From Boseongicola aestuarii (GTDB lineage Bacteria; Pseudomonadota; Alphaproteobacteria; Rhodobacterales; Rhodobacteraceae), in assembly GCF_900184815.1 (NCBI RefSeq), contig NZ_FXXQ01000002.1, forward strand, positions 372,001 to 436,000: a DNA stretch of 64,000 bases, in the 5' to 3' direction. The position numbers were made by a program, and so were the translations under genes. The notes beneath the pieces are model-generated. The model saw only the letters and a list, made by a program, of their open reading frames with translations, made no database searches and was not told the DNA's origin. Below are positions 25,115 through 33,556 of this stretch, one piece after another. How positions within the stretch are numbered: position 1 is the first letter of the stretch; each line of letters starts with the position of its first letter.

Positions 25115-26290
25115 ATGAAACACTTCCTTTTTGCCTTGTCGGCCGCATTCATCATGCCTGCTACAGCCGCGATGGCCTGTGGCGGATCATTTCAGGGCTT
25201 TGTTTCAGACCTGAAGGCCGAAGCCATCAGGAATGGCGCATCGCGGGCCGTGACAGACCGCTTTTTCGCCAATGTTCAAAAGGACGATGCGGTTTTGAGA
25301 GCAGATCGTTCGCAGGGTATCTTCACGCGACCTTTTCTTGATTTCTCCAGCCGCCTGATTTCGCAAAACCGTTTCCAGAACGGCCAGCAAAACGGGCGGA
25401 AATGGGATGCGGTCTTTAACAAGATCGACCGTGACTATGGTGTTTCGCGCGGCGTGCTTCTGGCGTTTTGGGCGTTCGAGACCGACTTCGGTGCCGTGCA
25501 AGGCGATTTCAACACGGTTAATGCGCTGGTCACACTTGCACATGACTGCCGCCGGCCAGAGCTCTTCCGCCCTCAGGTTTTTGCCGCGCTTGAATTGTTC
25601 GAACGCGGTGATCTTGATCCCCTCCGCACAACGGGGGCTTGGGCGGGCGAAATCGGCATGGTGCAGATGCTTCCAAAGGACATCATCGAAAACGGTGTCG
25701 ACGGCGATGGAGACGGTCACGTCACGCTGAAGACGTCCCCGGCCGATGCGCTCATGTCCGGAGCCAAGATGCTGAACTCTCTCGGGTGGCGTCCGGGTGA
25801 ACCCTGGTTGCAGGAAGTGACCGTGCCGCGAAACTTCGACCTGTCCCAGACCGGACTCGACAAAAAAAAGGACCGTGCGCGTGACTGGGTGCAGGTTGGG
25901 ATCGTGCCTAGAACCGGCACGTTGTTCGCACCGAACCTTCCCGCCGCAATCATCCTCCCGCAAGGCCACCGTGGTCCGGCCTTTATTGCCTACCCGAATT
26001 TCGATGTTTTCTTCGAGTGGAACCAAAGCTTCGTCTACGTCACCACCGCCGCCTATTTTGCAACTCGGCTTGAAGGAGGACCGCCCCTGAACCCCGGCGA
26101 TCCGGAACCCGGTCTTGATCGCGATGCAATGAAAGTACTTCAGCAGAAACTGCAGGCACGCGGCTACGATGTTGGCGGGATTGATGGCATTCTGGGCGCA
26201 AACACCCGCGCAGCCGTTCAGGCCGAGCAGAAACGACTCGGGCAGCCTGCAGATGCCTGGCCGACGCAGGCGCTGCTGAACGCTCTTTAG
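25115..26290 (+). CDS. MltB-type lytic murein transglycosylase with peptidoglycan-binding domain
   Basis: A 391-residue periplasmic enzyme cleaving peptidoglycan glycan strands. Residues 1-20 are a signal peptide (KHFLFALSAAFIMPATAAMA) followed by CGGSF, so lipidation of the Cys is possible but the lipobox is poor. The SLT_2 domain spans about 25-310, with the catalytic Glu in LLAFWAFETDFGAVQGDFNT near residue 121 and GAWAGEIGMVQMLP near 180. A PG_binding_1 domain (MKVLQQKLQARGYDVGGIDG, ANTRAAVQAEQ) closes the protein. ATG 25115 begins the signal peptide; a longer frame from 25007 has no such start. Confidence 0.9.
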   Translation: MKHFLFALSAAFIMPATAAMACGGSFQGFVSDLKAEAIRNGASRAVTDRFFANVQKDDAVLRADRSQGIFTRPFLDFSSRLISQNRFQNGQQNGRKWDAVFNKIDRDYGVSRGVLLAFWAFETDFGAVQGDFNTVNALVTLAHDCRRPELFRPQVFAALELFERGDLDPLRTTGAWAGEIGMVQMLPKDIIENGVDGDGDGHVTLKTSPADALMSGAKMLNSLGWRPGEPWLQEVTVPRNFDLSQTGLDKKKDRARDWVQVGIVPRTGTLFAPNLPAAIILPQGHRGPAFIAYPNFDVFFEWNQSFVYVTTAAYFATRLEGGPPLNPGDPEPGLDRDAMKVLQQKLQARGYDVGGIDGILGANTRAAVQAEQKRLGQPADAWPTQALLNAL

Positions 26291-26409
26291 CAGATTTGGA
26301 TAAAGCCCCGATCGCCAGGCTTGCAGCCCAAGCTGTCACTGGCGGAACCGGCATTCATCACAGCCGCCAGGGCAAGCAGGATCAGGCCTGCCACCGCAAA
26401 ATCACTCAT
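26287..26409 (-). CDS. Possible 40-residue membrane protein
   Basis: A short frame encoding one membrane helix (AVAGLILLALAAVMNAG) followed by a small C-terminal tail with two Cys (DSLGCKPGDRGFIQIC). GGGGG six bases before ATG 26409 could serve as ribosome-binding site. Its stop overlaps the end of the transglycosylase gene by four bases. I do not recognise a family; the hydrophobic helix and compact arrangement speak for a real small protein, the length against certainty. Confidence 0.45.
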   Translation of the reverse strand: MSDFAVAGLILLALAAVMNAGSASDSLGCKPGDRGFIQIC

Positions 26410-26480
26410 AAGAGCCCCCACTCTTAACTGTACAATTAAGATTAAGGGGCAGATCGTTTTAATTTCAAGCATTTAGGCGA

Positions 26481-26852
26481 TTAGTCGGCGGCAACAGTTA
26501 TGTTCCGAACTGGAAGCCGCAAGCCGTCGGCGGTGATAAGGACAACGCGCGCGCCATCTTTGACGAAGACGTCGCAGCGTGCCGAGCCATTGTCGAATTC
26601 GACACAGACCGCGCTTTCGGCTTCCATACGATACGCCCCGGCCCAGATCGGCCCGTCGTCCGTGTAGGTGTATTCGTAACGTCCGTTTTCGCGATAAGTT
26701 GACTTCGAACCATCAAAGAATTCAATGACTTGGCCCGAGAGCAGCGCCGTCAAACCCTCCTGATCAAGCTCAGTATCGGTCGCGCGCAAACCATCCGTCG
26801 CAAATGCGGTGTTTGCCAGAGCGACGAAGGCGAGGATAAGGCGAATTCGCAT
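26481..26852 (-). CDS. Secreted protein of unknown function
   Basis: A 123-residue protein with a signal peptide (MRIRLILAFVALANTAFA). The mature domain has TELDQEGLTALLSGQVIEFF, then a run of short strands: STYRENGRYEYTYTDDG, WAGAYRMEAESAVCVEFDNG, ARCDVFVKDGARVVLI. The pattern 'allsG-x-(hydrophobic)-F-x-dG-(S/T)-x-x-(Y/F)...G-x-Y' resembles small periplasmic beta-barrel proteins of Rhodobacterales that I cannot name with confidence. The two Cys may form a disulfide. It follows the N-formylglutamate amidohydrolase gene by 51 bases on the same strand and may share its transcript. Confidence 0.7.
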   Translation of the reverse strand: MRIRLILAFVALANTAFATDGLRATDTELDQEGLTALLSGQVIEFFDGSKSTYRENGRYEYTYTDDGPIWAGAYRMEAESAVCVEFDNGSARCDVFVKDGARVVLITADGLRLPVRNITVAAD

Positions 26853-26903
26853 TCCTTAAGACTGCGCATGGCAGACCCGTCTGGCCAATCACATTTGCGT
26901 TGC

Positions 26904-27758
26904 CTATTCGGCGGCCAGAGGAATATCGCGACGTCCAATCTCGGCGATCTCGGCTGTCACGGCCTCCATCAAACCAACGAAACTCTGGAAATTCCCGTTC
27001 GGGCGGATGGCCTGTTCGTTCATGTAAAGCGCACGATCAATCTCGATCTGCACGACATGCTGCGACCGCGCAGGTCGTCCGTAGTGTTGTGTCACAAAGG
27101 CCCCGGCAAATGGCGCATTCCGCGCGACGCGCAGGCCGGCCACGGCGAAGGCCGCCTCTATGCGGTCAACAACCTGGCTGCCGGCTGCGGCGCCGAAACG
27201 ATCACCAAGCACAATGTCCGGTCGTTTCCCCCGAGGGTGCGACAGGTTTTCCAGTGCTTCGTGCGGCATCGAGTGGCAATCGATCAACACCGCCTCGCCG
27301 AACAAGGCGTGGCTTTCATCCAGAAGGGTCTGAATCGCGTTGTGCCAGGGCTGCCAGACGTCGCGGATTCGCGAATCGGCTTCGCGACGTGTCAGCTTGC
27401 CGCTGTATATCGCGCGGCCGTTCGCAACGACGCGTGGCACAACGCCAAGCCCGGATGCAACGCGCGGGTTATGCGCATTGCGCCCCAGACCTTCGATCAG
27501 CGCCGGGTCCAGTTCATCCGGGGAACGGTTCACATCTACCCATGCCCGTGGATGGGTCGCCGTGAGCAGTGGCGCACCGTGCTTCGGCGCCATGTCAAAA
27601 AGCTGGTCGACGAATGCATCTTCAGAGGATCGCAGCCGCCGTTCATCCAGAACAGACCTTCTCACGAAGCTCCACGGGTACTCGCGTCCGGAATGAGGAG
27701 ACGCGAAGACAACACTTGTTGTGCGTACTTCCGGCATTCTGAGGCGATAGGGTTTCAC
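26904..27758 (-). CDS. N-formylglutamate amidohydrolase family enzyme
   Basis: A 284-residue zinc-dependent amidohydrolase of the HutG-type FGase family. Signature segments are VVFASPHSGREYP at about 15-27 (metal ligand His), SSEDAFVDQLF, AWVDVNRSPDELDP near 70, YSGKLTRREADSRI near 115, AVLIDCHSMPHE near 150 (second ligand) and QIEIDRALYMNE near 235. It would release formate from N-formyl-glutamate or related amides, but no hut genes flank it. The open frame runs to 28112 through the tRNA gene; GTG 27758 with AAGGAG nine bases upstream is the credible start. Confidence 0.88.
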   Translation of the reverse strand: MKPYRLRMPEVRTTSVVFASPHSGREYPWSFVRRSVLDERRLRSSEDAFVDQLFDMAPKHGAPLLTATHPRAWVDVNRSPDELDPALIEGLGRNAHNPRVASGLGVVPRVVANGRAIYSGKLTRREADSRIRDVWQPWHNAIQTLLDESHALFGEAVLIDCHSMPHEALENLSHPRGKRPDIVLGDRFGAAAGSQVVDRIEAAFAVAGLRVARNAPFAGAFVTQHYGRPARSQHVVQIEIDRALYMNEQAIRPNGNFQSFVGLMEAVTAEIAEIGRRDIPLAAE

Positions 27759-27913
27759 GTAGGTGACTCCTTGTTGTAGCCGAATATAGATCAATTTCGG
27801 GTAATGCCAAAAGCCCTTGAAGTGAAAGGGCGAACCTATTATAGCCACCCCGACCAGCGCGGGGCTTGCCCCGCGTCTTGTTCTTTTGAACAGGGTGGAA
27901 AGATTTGAAGACA

Positions 27914-27988
27914 GGGCGATTAGCTCAGCGGTAGAGCACTTCGTTGACATCGAAGGGGTCACTGGTTCGATCCCAGTATCGCCCACCA
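27914..27988 (+). tRNA. tRNA-Val (GAC anticodon), CCA encoded
   Basis: Full cloverleaf: acceptor GGGCGAT (27914-27920) pairs with ATCGCCC (27978-27984); D arm GCTCAGCGGTAGAGC; anticodon stem CTTCG/CGAAG around TTGACAT with anticodon GAC at 27946-27948; variable GGGTC; T arm ACTGG-TTCGATC-CCAGT; discriminator A and encoded CCA at 27986-27988. The reverse strand translates to the well-known spurious peptide [13 protein letters not shown]. Confidence 0.95.
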
Positions 27989-28070
27989 TGAACCGCCATA
28001 TTCCCAATGGGATATGGCAGAACCGAAAACAAGAGGCGCCCTTCACGCGCCGCGAAATAGGGAGAAGAAC

Positions 28071-28196
28071 ATGAAAGTTCGTAACTCGCTCCGCTCGCTG
28101 AAGAACCGGCATCGCGATTGCCGTGTCGTGCGCCGTAAGGGTCGTGTCTATGTGATCAACAAGACGCAGCGCCGATTCAAAGCACGTCAGGGCTGA
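28071..28196 (+). CDS. rpmJ: 50S ribosomal protein L36
   Basis: A 41-residue ribosomal protein: [20 protein letters not shown] then [20 protein letters not shown]. It is the C-minus type, in which the zinc-binding Cys/His set is lost except for one Cys, with the longer C-terminus found in alphaproteobacteria. GGGAGAAG seven bases upstream marks the ATG. A terminator follows within 30 bases. Confidence 0.95.
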   Translation: MKVRNSLRSLKNRHRDCRVVRRKGRVYVINKTQRRFKARQG

Positions 28197-28224
28197 TTCG
28201 GCGCCGACGTCGACAGATTGTATG

Positions 28225-28260
28225 AAAGGGCCGCTCCATTTGGATGCGGCCTTTTTCTTT
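28225..28260 (+). terminator. Intrinsic terminator of rpmJ
   Basis: AAAGGGCCGC (28225-28234) pairs, with one bulged G, with GCGGCCTTT (28246-28254) around a TCCATTTGGAT loop that can itself pair, followed by TTCTTTT. Placed about 29 bases after the rpmJ stop. Confidence 0.8.
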
Positions 28261-28375
28261 TCGTCCAGCTAAACTCGAAGTTGACGAAAATAATTTGATC
28301 AAATTGTGTTTCGATCGCTTGTCGAAACGCGAACCGAGTGACATGTCTCGTCAAAACGAATGGAAGGACATTCCG

Positions 28376-29809
28376 ATGCTTGAGAAACGTCAGTTCTATA
28401 TCAATGGCGCGTGGGTCGACCCGATTGCCGGAACCGATTGCGACGTGATTGATCCCTCCAACGAAGAGGCGGTCGCGGTTATCTCTCTTGGTGGGCAAGC
28501 CGATACGGACGCGGCTGTCGCGGCAGCAAAGGCCGCTTTGCCGGCCTGGCGCGCGCGCTCGCACGAGAAGCGGATCGACTATGTGCGCCGCATCCTTGAA
28601 ATCTACAAGGAGCGCGAACACGATATGGCGAAGGCCATAAGTCTTGAGATGGGCGCGCCAATCGAGTTTTCGCTGGCCGAACAGGTAGATTCCGGTGACT
28701 GGCATATTCGCGGCTTCTTGCACGCGGTAAAGAATTTCGAGTGGGAGCATAGTCTTGATGGCCAGCGCGGCACGCGCATTCTGAAGGATCCGATCGGCGT
28801 CGTTGGGATGATCACGCCGTGGAACTGGCCGATGAATCAGGTCACTCTGAAAGTCATTCCCGCCATGATGACCGGCTGCACTATGGTGTTGAAACCTTCC
28901 GAGGTCGCGCCTTTGTCCTCGCTACTGTTCGCTGAAATCGTGAGTGCCGCAGGTGTACCGGCTGGTGTCTTCAATCTGGTGAACGGTGATGGCGTGGGCG
29001 TCGGCAGTCAGTTGTCGAGGCACCCTGACGTCGACATGGTTTCCTTCACAGGCTCGACCCGCGCCGGTATCGCCATTTCGAAGGCGGCTGCGGATACGCT
29101 GAAGCGGGTCTCGCTCGAACTGGGAGGAAAGGGTGCTAACATCGTCTTTGCCGATGCCGATGCGGATGCCGTCAAGCGCGGCGCAAGGCAGGTGTTCGAG
29201 AACACCGGCCAGTCCTGCAACGCGCCGACTCGGATGCTGGTAGAGCGAACTCGATATGATCAGGCTGTTGAAGAAGCCGCTGAAGTTGCGCACGCAACGC
29301 GCGTCGGCCCGGCCGCCGAGAAGGGCGCGCATATTGGTCCGCTAGTGAATGAGACTCAGTTCAATAAGGTACAGTCCCTGATTCAAGCCGGCATCGACGA
29401 AGGTGCACGCCTTGTGGCGGGTGGTGTGGGTCGTCCCGACGGGCTGAACCGTGGCTACTTTGCACGGCCAACTGTCTTTGCCGATGTCACGCCCGACATG
29501 ACAATCATGCGCGAGGAAATTTTCGGCCCCGTCTTGTCGATCATGCCCTTTGATTCGGCCGATGAAGCACTTTCTATTGCAAACGACACTGTCTACGGCC
29601 TGACGAACTACGTGCAGTCCAGCGATCCCGTCAAGCTTGAGCGTTTTGCGCGCGAGTTGCACTCGGGCATGGTTCAGATGAACGGCAAGGGCCGCGGCAA
29701 GGGTGCGCCCTTTGGCGGGGTCGGCCAGTCCGGAAACGGGCGCGAGGGCGGAGTCTGGGGCCTGGAAGAGTTCGTCGAAATCAAGTCGGTCGGTGGTTGG
29801 CCGGACTGA
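28376..29809 (+). CDS. NAD(P)-dependent aldehyde dehydrogenase
   Basis: A 477-residue ALDH-superfamily enzyme oxidising an aldehyde to the acid. The cofactor segment GVVGMITPWNWPMNQ is near 140-154, KPSEVAPLSS near 180, FTGSTRAG near 224, the general-base Glu in LELGGKGANIVF near 248, and the catalytic Cys281 in NTGQSCNAPTRMLVE. EEIFGPVLSIMPF is near 380 and the C-terminal PFGGVGQSGNGREGG close. Substrate is not determined; the Asn after Cys and NWPMNQ resemble the 'NAD-dependent aldehyde dehydrogenase' group near AldA/betaine-aldehyde enzymes. AAGGA eight bases before ATG 28376 fixes the start over upstream codons inside the rpmJ terminator. Confidence 0.92.
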   Translation: MLEKRQFYINGAWVDPIAGTDCDVIDPSNEEAVAVISLGGQADTDAAVAAAKAALPAWRARSHEKRIDYVRRILEIYKEREHDMAKAISLEMGAPIEFSLAEQVDSGDWHIRGFLHAVKNFEWEHSLDGQRGTRILKDPIGVVGMITPWNWPMNQVTLKVIPAMMTGCTMVLKPSEVAPLSSLLFAEIVSAAGVPAGVFNLVNGDGVGVGSQLSRHPDVDMVSFTGSTRAGIAISKAAADTLKRVSLELGGKGANIVFADADADAVKRGARQVFENTGQSCNAPTRMLVERTRYDQAVEEAAEVAHATRVGPAAEKGAHIGPLVNETQFNKVQSLIQAGIDEGARLVAGGVGRPDGLNRGYFARPTVFADVTPDMTIMREEIFGPVLSIMPFDSADEALSIANDTVYGLTNYVQSSDPVKLERFARELHSGMVQMNGKGRGKGAPFGGVGQSGNGREGGVWGLEEFVEIKSVGGWPD

Positions 29810-29813
29810 CGCT

Positions 29814-30554
29814 TTATCGCTTGATCACAGCAGCCTGCCGCGCGACCTCTTCATCAAGTTCGCGCGGCCCGTGTTTGGCCGCAGTCAAGGCATCCTCCAG
29901 GCTTTCCCCGTCGATAGCACCGACAGCGATCCTGGACAGACTATACGTGGGCACACGAGTGATGCCCTTCAACAAGTTGCGGGTAAGCATCAGAACCGCG
30001 AGATACAGGGCTTGCGCCCCAAGAACACCAGCGCCTTCGGCTGGCGTTCCCCCTGCGATGACCTCGCAAGCGGCGACATTCGACGACATATAACTGCGAC
30101 AGATCATCGGACGCGCGTCATAAGCCCGGCAAAGACGAGTTTCCGGATCAAGCGAAGGACAGGCTTTCGGCATCCATGCGCGCCCATCAAGTTGACCCTC
30201 TAGCGGCGCGAGAGCTTGATGCATGCGGCGCGCCTCGATTTGTGTGATCGTGCCGCCGTCATCCCCGCTTAGAATGCAGCAAAATGCACATCCCGGCGCG
30301 CAGGCCGCGCGAGCGGCAGGACCGTTCGGGTCAGCGAGTTGCGGCGCGATCGCCGTACGCCCGATCGCTTCGGCTGCTTCCCCGTCTCTCAAGCGGCGCA
30401 GGACTTCATTCAATGGCATCGCGTGCTGCACGGCGGTATTGATCCACGCCAACAAAGCCGGTCGCGCGGGATCTCGCAGTGCCGGGGGAACGCCTTTCGT
30501 TGACACCTTCGCAGCTTTAGTTTGCAGGTCCGCGAGCGATTTCATCCCTTTCAT
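29814..30554 (-). CDS. YkgJ-type Cys-cluster (putative metal-chelating) protein
   Basis: A 246-residue soluble protein. ACAPGCAFCCILS near residues 85-97 and ACPSLDPETRLCRAYDARPMICRSYMS near 131-157 are the two halves of the CxxCxxxCC...C...CxxY-x-x-RP-x-x-C motif of the YkgJ/UPF0153 family, thought to bind zinc or an iron-sulfur cluster. Function is unknown. The rest is helical, starting with a coiled Ala-rich lead. Several closely spaced ATG/GTG codons (30563, 30554, 30545) leave the start uncertain. Convergent with the aldehyde dehydrogenase, four bases apart. Confidence 0.8.
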   Translation of the reverse strand: MKGMKSLADLQTKAAKVSTKGVPPALRDPARPALLAWINTAVQHAMPLNEVLRRLRDGEAAEAIGRTAIAPQLADPNGPAARAACAPGCAFCCILSGDDGGTITQIEARRMHQALAPLEGQLDGRAWMPKACPSLDPETRLCRAYDARPMICRSYMSSNVAACEVIAGGTPAEGAGVLGAQALYLAVLMLTRNLLKGITRVPTYSLSRIAVGAIDGESLEDALTAAKHGPRELDEEVARQAAVIKR

Positions 30555-30682
30555 GCCGACCACGCCGGGGTACTAGATGCGAACTCATGTGCAAAAACGA
30601 TCAAAGTTTGCGCGGCCGTGTGTGTTTCTACTTTATTGATGAACATTATAACTCTTGGGAAACCAGCAATTGGAGACACTTG

Positions 30683-31612
30683 ATGCTAACTCAGATCAAA
30701 GGCCTGCACCACGTCACATCGCTGGCGTCATCAGCCTCAAGAAACAACACTTTCTTTACCGACGTCCTTGGACTGCGCCGGATCAAGAAGACCGTGAACT
30801 TTGACGCCCCGGACGTCTATCACCTCTACTACGGCGACGAAGTCGGCACTGCCGGGTCGGTCATGACTTATTTCCCCTTTAGAAACGCTGCCCGCGGGCG
30901 GGCCGGAACCGGAGAAGTCGGCACCACATCGTTCACTGTTCCACTTGGGACGCTAAAGGCGTGGGCTTACCGGCTGACAACATACGGAACAACAGATCTT
31001 GAAACTGATACGCGCTTTGGAGAGAGACGACTTTTGTTCAAAGGCCCCGACGGCGACGCCTTTGCCTTGGTCGAGGCCGACGATGCACGCACGCCGTGGA
31101 CCGGCAATGGTGTCTCGCAGGATATGGCAATCCGCGGATTTCACTCGGCAGATATGCGCGTCAAAGACGGCGGCGCCAGCGCGGAACTTTTGAAGTTCAT
31201 GGGCTACGAAGAAGTCGATCGTGCCGGCAACGTGACCCGGTTTGCCATTTCCGGCGGGAACGAGGCCAACACGATCGATATCGAAACCCTGCCCTCGGTC
31301 GGGTTTGCCGGTCAGGGCGCGGGCTCCGTTCATCACATTGCCTTTGCGGTTGAAAACCGTGCGCGTCAGCTTGAGGTACGCGAGGCTCTGATGGACACCG
31401 GATATCAAGTGACGCCGGTGATCGATCGCGATTATTTCTGGGCGATCTATTTCCGCACCCCCGGCGGCGTTTTGTTCGAAATCGCCACCAACGAACCCGG
31501 TTTCGATGTGGATGAGGATACCGCTCATCTTGGTGAAGCACTGAAACTTCCAAGCCAGCACGCGCACCTTCGCGAAAAGCTCGAGCGTCAGCTTGAGCCT
31601 CTGGAGGCCTGA
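30683..31612 (+). CDS. Ring-cleaving dioxygenase, MhqO/MhqA-like VOC protein
   Basis: A 309-residue protein of two vicinal-oxygen-chelate halves. The first begins LTQIKGLHHVTSLASSASRN and the second GFHSADMRVKDGGASAELLK; metal ligands are His in KGLHHVTS (about 8-9), His in AGSVHHIAFAVENR (about 216) and Glu in GVLFEIATNEPGF (about 267). This arrangement matches the glyoxalase/bleomycin-type dioxygenases MhqO/MhqA of firmicutes, which open hydroquinone rings. GGAG eight bases upstream supports ATG 30683. The following esterase gene starts two bases after its stop, the same pairing seen as MhqO with MhqD. Confidence 0.85.
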   Translation: MLTQIKGLHHVTSLASSASRNNTFFTDVLGLRRIKKTVNFDAPDVYHLYYGDEVGTAGSVMTYFPFRNAARGRAGTGEVGTTSFTVPLGTLKAWAYRLTTYGTTDLETDTRFGERRLLFKGPDGDAFALVEADDARTPWTGNGVSQDMAIRGFHSADMRVKDGGASAELLKFMGYEEVDRAGNVTRFAISGGNEANTIDIETLPSVGFAGQGAGSVHHIAFAVENRARQLEVREALMDTGYQVTPVIDRDYFWAIYFRTPGGVLFEIATNEPGFDVDEDTAHLGEALKLPSQHAHLREKLERQLEPLEA

Positions 31613-31614
31613 AC

Positions 31615-32208
31615 GTGTCGTATACCGCAGCCACCACGGCAGGGACGCCCGGCGCTCCCCTGTTTGTGACATTTCACGGGACTGGGGGAACCGAGACCCA
31701 ATTCCACGGCCTGGCGCATCAACTTGTCCCGGATGCACATGTAATCTCGCCTCGGGGTGATGTTTCCGAAAACGGAATGAACCGTTATTTTCGTCGCACC
31801 GGCGAGGGTGTCTACGACATGGACGATCTTGCCACACGCTCTGCTGCGATGGCATCGTTCCTGCGGGCCGCGAAAGCCGAAATCGGCGCAAATCGTGTGA
31901 TCGGGCTTGGATATTCGAATGGTGCGAACATTCTGGCTTCCGTGGCGCTGAGCTTTCCTGACATCGTTGACGAGTTGATCCTGATGCACCCATTGATCCC
32001 GTGGACCCCGGCGCCACAGTCGGGCTTGAAGGGTCGTCGCGTCTTAATCACCGCAGGCCAACGTGACCCGATCTGCCCACCCACCGAAACCGAAGTTTTT
32101 GCGCAATACCTTGTCGCGCAGCGTGCAGATGTGCGTGTCGAATGGCATCCGGGGGGTCATGAGATCGCCCAAAGTGAACTAGGCGCGATCCAAGCTTTTT
32201 TGGCTTGA
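31615..32208 (+). CDS. MhqD-like alpha/beta hydrolase (carboxylesterase)
   Basis: A 197-residue serine hydrolase. LFVTFHGTGGTE (about 16-27) forms the oxyanion hole, the nucleophile Ser is in GLGYSNGANILAS near 101, Asp in ITAGQRDPICPP near 148 and His in WHPGGHEIAQSE near 181. Proteins of this phospholipase/carboxylesterase group act beside MhqO-type dioxygenases in resistance to methylhydroquinone and related electrophiles. GTG start two bases after the dioxygenase stop indicates one transcript. The real substrate is unknown. Confidence 0.85.
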   Translation: MSYTAATTAGTPGAPLFVTFHGTGGTETQFHGLAHQLVPDAHVISPRGDVSENGMNRYFRRTGEGVYDMDDLATRSAAMASFLRAAKAEIGANRVIGLGYSNGANILASVALSFPDIVDELILMHPLIPWTPAPQSGLKGRRVLITAGQRDPICPPTETEVFAQYLVAQRADVRVEWHPGGHEIAQSELGAIQAFLA

Positions 32209-32230
32209 AGTGGCTGGATTTCAGGGCGCG

Positions 32231-32914
32231 CTAGAACGGTGCCTTGACTTTGAACGTCATCCCGACACCGCCGTCGGGATGACGCAGCCTCAGGCTCTCG
32301 CTGTGAAGCATCATGCGCGGGAAGTCTCGGGCTTGACCATTGGCATAAAAAGGATCGCCCAGAATAGGGTGTCCGATCGCCTGCATGTGTACCCGTAACT
32401 GGTGCGAACGCCCTGTTTTTGGAAAAAGTCTGATACGCGTCTCAGCTTCGGTGCTCCGTTGGACGCGCCACTCGGTACTGGCGGGTCTTCCGTTCTCGTG
32501 GTCGACCATCTGAAGCGGCCGGTTTGGCCAATCGACAATAAGCGGCAGTTCGATGATTCCCGTTTTTTCAGAAACCTGCCCCCAAACACGCGCGACATAA
32601 GATTTTTTGATGTACCGCTTTTCAAACTGAAGTCCGAGGTGGCGTTGCGCGTGTGGGGTCAGTGCAAAAACCATGACGCCGGACGTATCCCGATCAAGCC
32701 TGTGCACCAAAAGCGCATCCGGAAAGGCCGCCTGTATGCGCGAAAGCAGGCAGTCGGCAAGATGATCACTCTTGCCGGGCACCGAAAGCAGGCCCTCGGG
32801 TTTGCCGACGATGAGGATCTCATGGTCCACATGCACGATATCGAGCGGCACATCAGGGGGCGCATAGGGTTCAAACAAAGCGTCGCTTCGCCTTGGCCGA
32901 GATCCCGTTTCCAA
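32231..32914 (-). CDS. RluA-family pseudouridine synthase
   Basis: A 227-residue RNA-modifying enzyme. LVHRLDRDTSGVMVFALTP near 70-88 is the RluA catalytic motif with the Asp nucleophile; KSYVARVWG, RPASTEWRV, TGRSHQLRVHMQAIGHPILGDPFY complete the domain. There is no S4 domain, and the size (about 220) is closest to RluA (23S U746/tRNA U32). No ATG precedes the domain; TTG 32914, 19 bases behind the LysE stop, is the first possible start and has no clear ribosome-binding site, so the N-terminus is uncertain. Last gene of the msrC-LysE-RluA unit. Confidence 0.87.
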   Translation of the reverse strand: METGSRPRRSDALFEPYAPPDVPLDIVHVDHEILIVGKPEGLLSVPGKSDHLADCLLSRIQAAFPDALLVHRLDRDTSGVMVFALTPHAQRHLGLQFEKRYIKKSYVARVWGQVSEKTGIIELPLIVDWPNRPLQMVDHENGRPASTEWRVQRSTEAETRIRLFPKTGRSHQLRVHMQAIGHPILGDPFYANGQARDFPRMMLHSESLRLRHPDGGVGMTFKVKAPF

Positions 32915-32932
32915 AAGACAATTCCGATCTGT

Positions 32933-33556
32933 TCATGACGCTCCAATCCGCTCAATCAGCACCATAAGTAGCACGCCATAACTCACAAAGAGAACCGCCA
33001 TAACGCGGCGGAAATAGACGTTAAACACCGCTCCAAACGCAGCCTGGCCAAGGTACACGCCAATCGCTGTATAAGTGATGTAACTTAGAGCGGTGATCGT
33101 CAGCGCCGTTGGAAAAATCACGCTCAACAGGCTGAAGAGTGGCAGGCCGGGTTCGATAAATTGCGAAAAAGCAGCGATATAGCCCGCAAGCGACTTCACG
33201 TTGACGGTGGCGATGACGAATGCCTGACCGTAGATCGACCCGGCCGTCGCCTTGTCATGAGACGGAGGTGTGGTTGCGTTGATCCACGTGCGCAGTCCCA
33301 ATCCGACAAGGACCAAAGACCCCGCGAATTGCAGCCACCAGAACACAGATGGCGCTGCCGAAATGAGCGCCGTTACTCCAAGCGCGGAAAGCCCAAGAAA
33401 GAGAATAGCCTGCGTTAGGATGCCCAGCACGCCCCACAGCGACCGCCGGAAGCCAAATGTCAGGCCGTTTTGAATACAATTGACAGCATTTGGTCCCGGA
33501 GTTGTGACGAAGACGACCCAAAAACCTGCAAAGACCAGCCAGTCACCAAAACTCAT
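32933..33556 (-). CDS. LysE/RhtB-family exporter
   Basis: A 207-residue membrane protein with six hydrophobic segments. The signature VVFVTTPGPNAVNCIQNGLTFG follows the first helix, and the Gly-rich SLVLVGLGLRTW and VNVKSLAGYIAAFSQFI (the conserved N-P-K position reads N-V-K) fit the LysE superfamily. Likely exports a small amino acid. ATG overlaps the end of the upstream fRMsr gene by four bases. A link with methionine sulfoxide repair through amino-acid export is imaginable but unsupported. Confidence 0.87.
   Translation of the reverse strand: MSFGDWLVFAGFWVVFVTTPGPNAVNCIQNGLTFGFRRSLWGVLGILTQAILFLGLSALGVTALISAAPSVFWWLQFAGSLVLVGLGLRTWINATTPPSHDKATAGSIYGQAFVIATVNVKSLAGYIAAFSQFIEPGLPLFSLLSVIFPTALTITALSYITYTAIGVYLGQAAFGAVFNVYFRRVMAVLFVSYGVLLMVLIERIGAS

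Noticed and set aside
27914-28112. Upstream extension of the N-formylglutamate amidohydrolase frame, translating to a peptide with [11 protein letters not shown]
   Set aside because: It is the reverse translation of tRNA-Val, a well-known annotation artefact. The gene starts at GTG 27758 behind an AAGGAG site.
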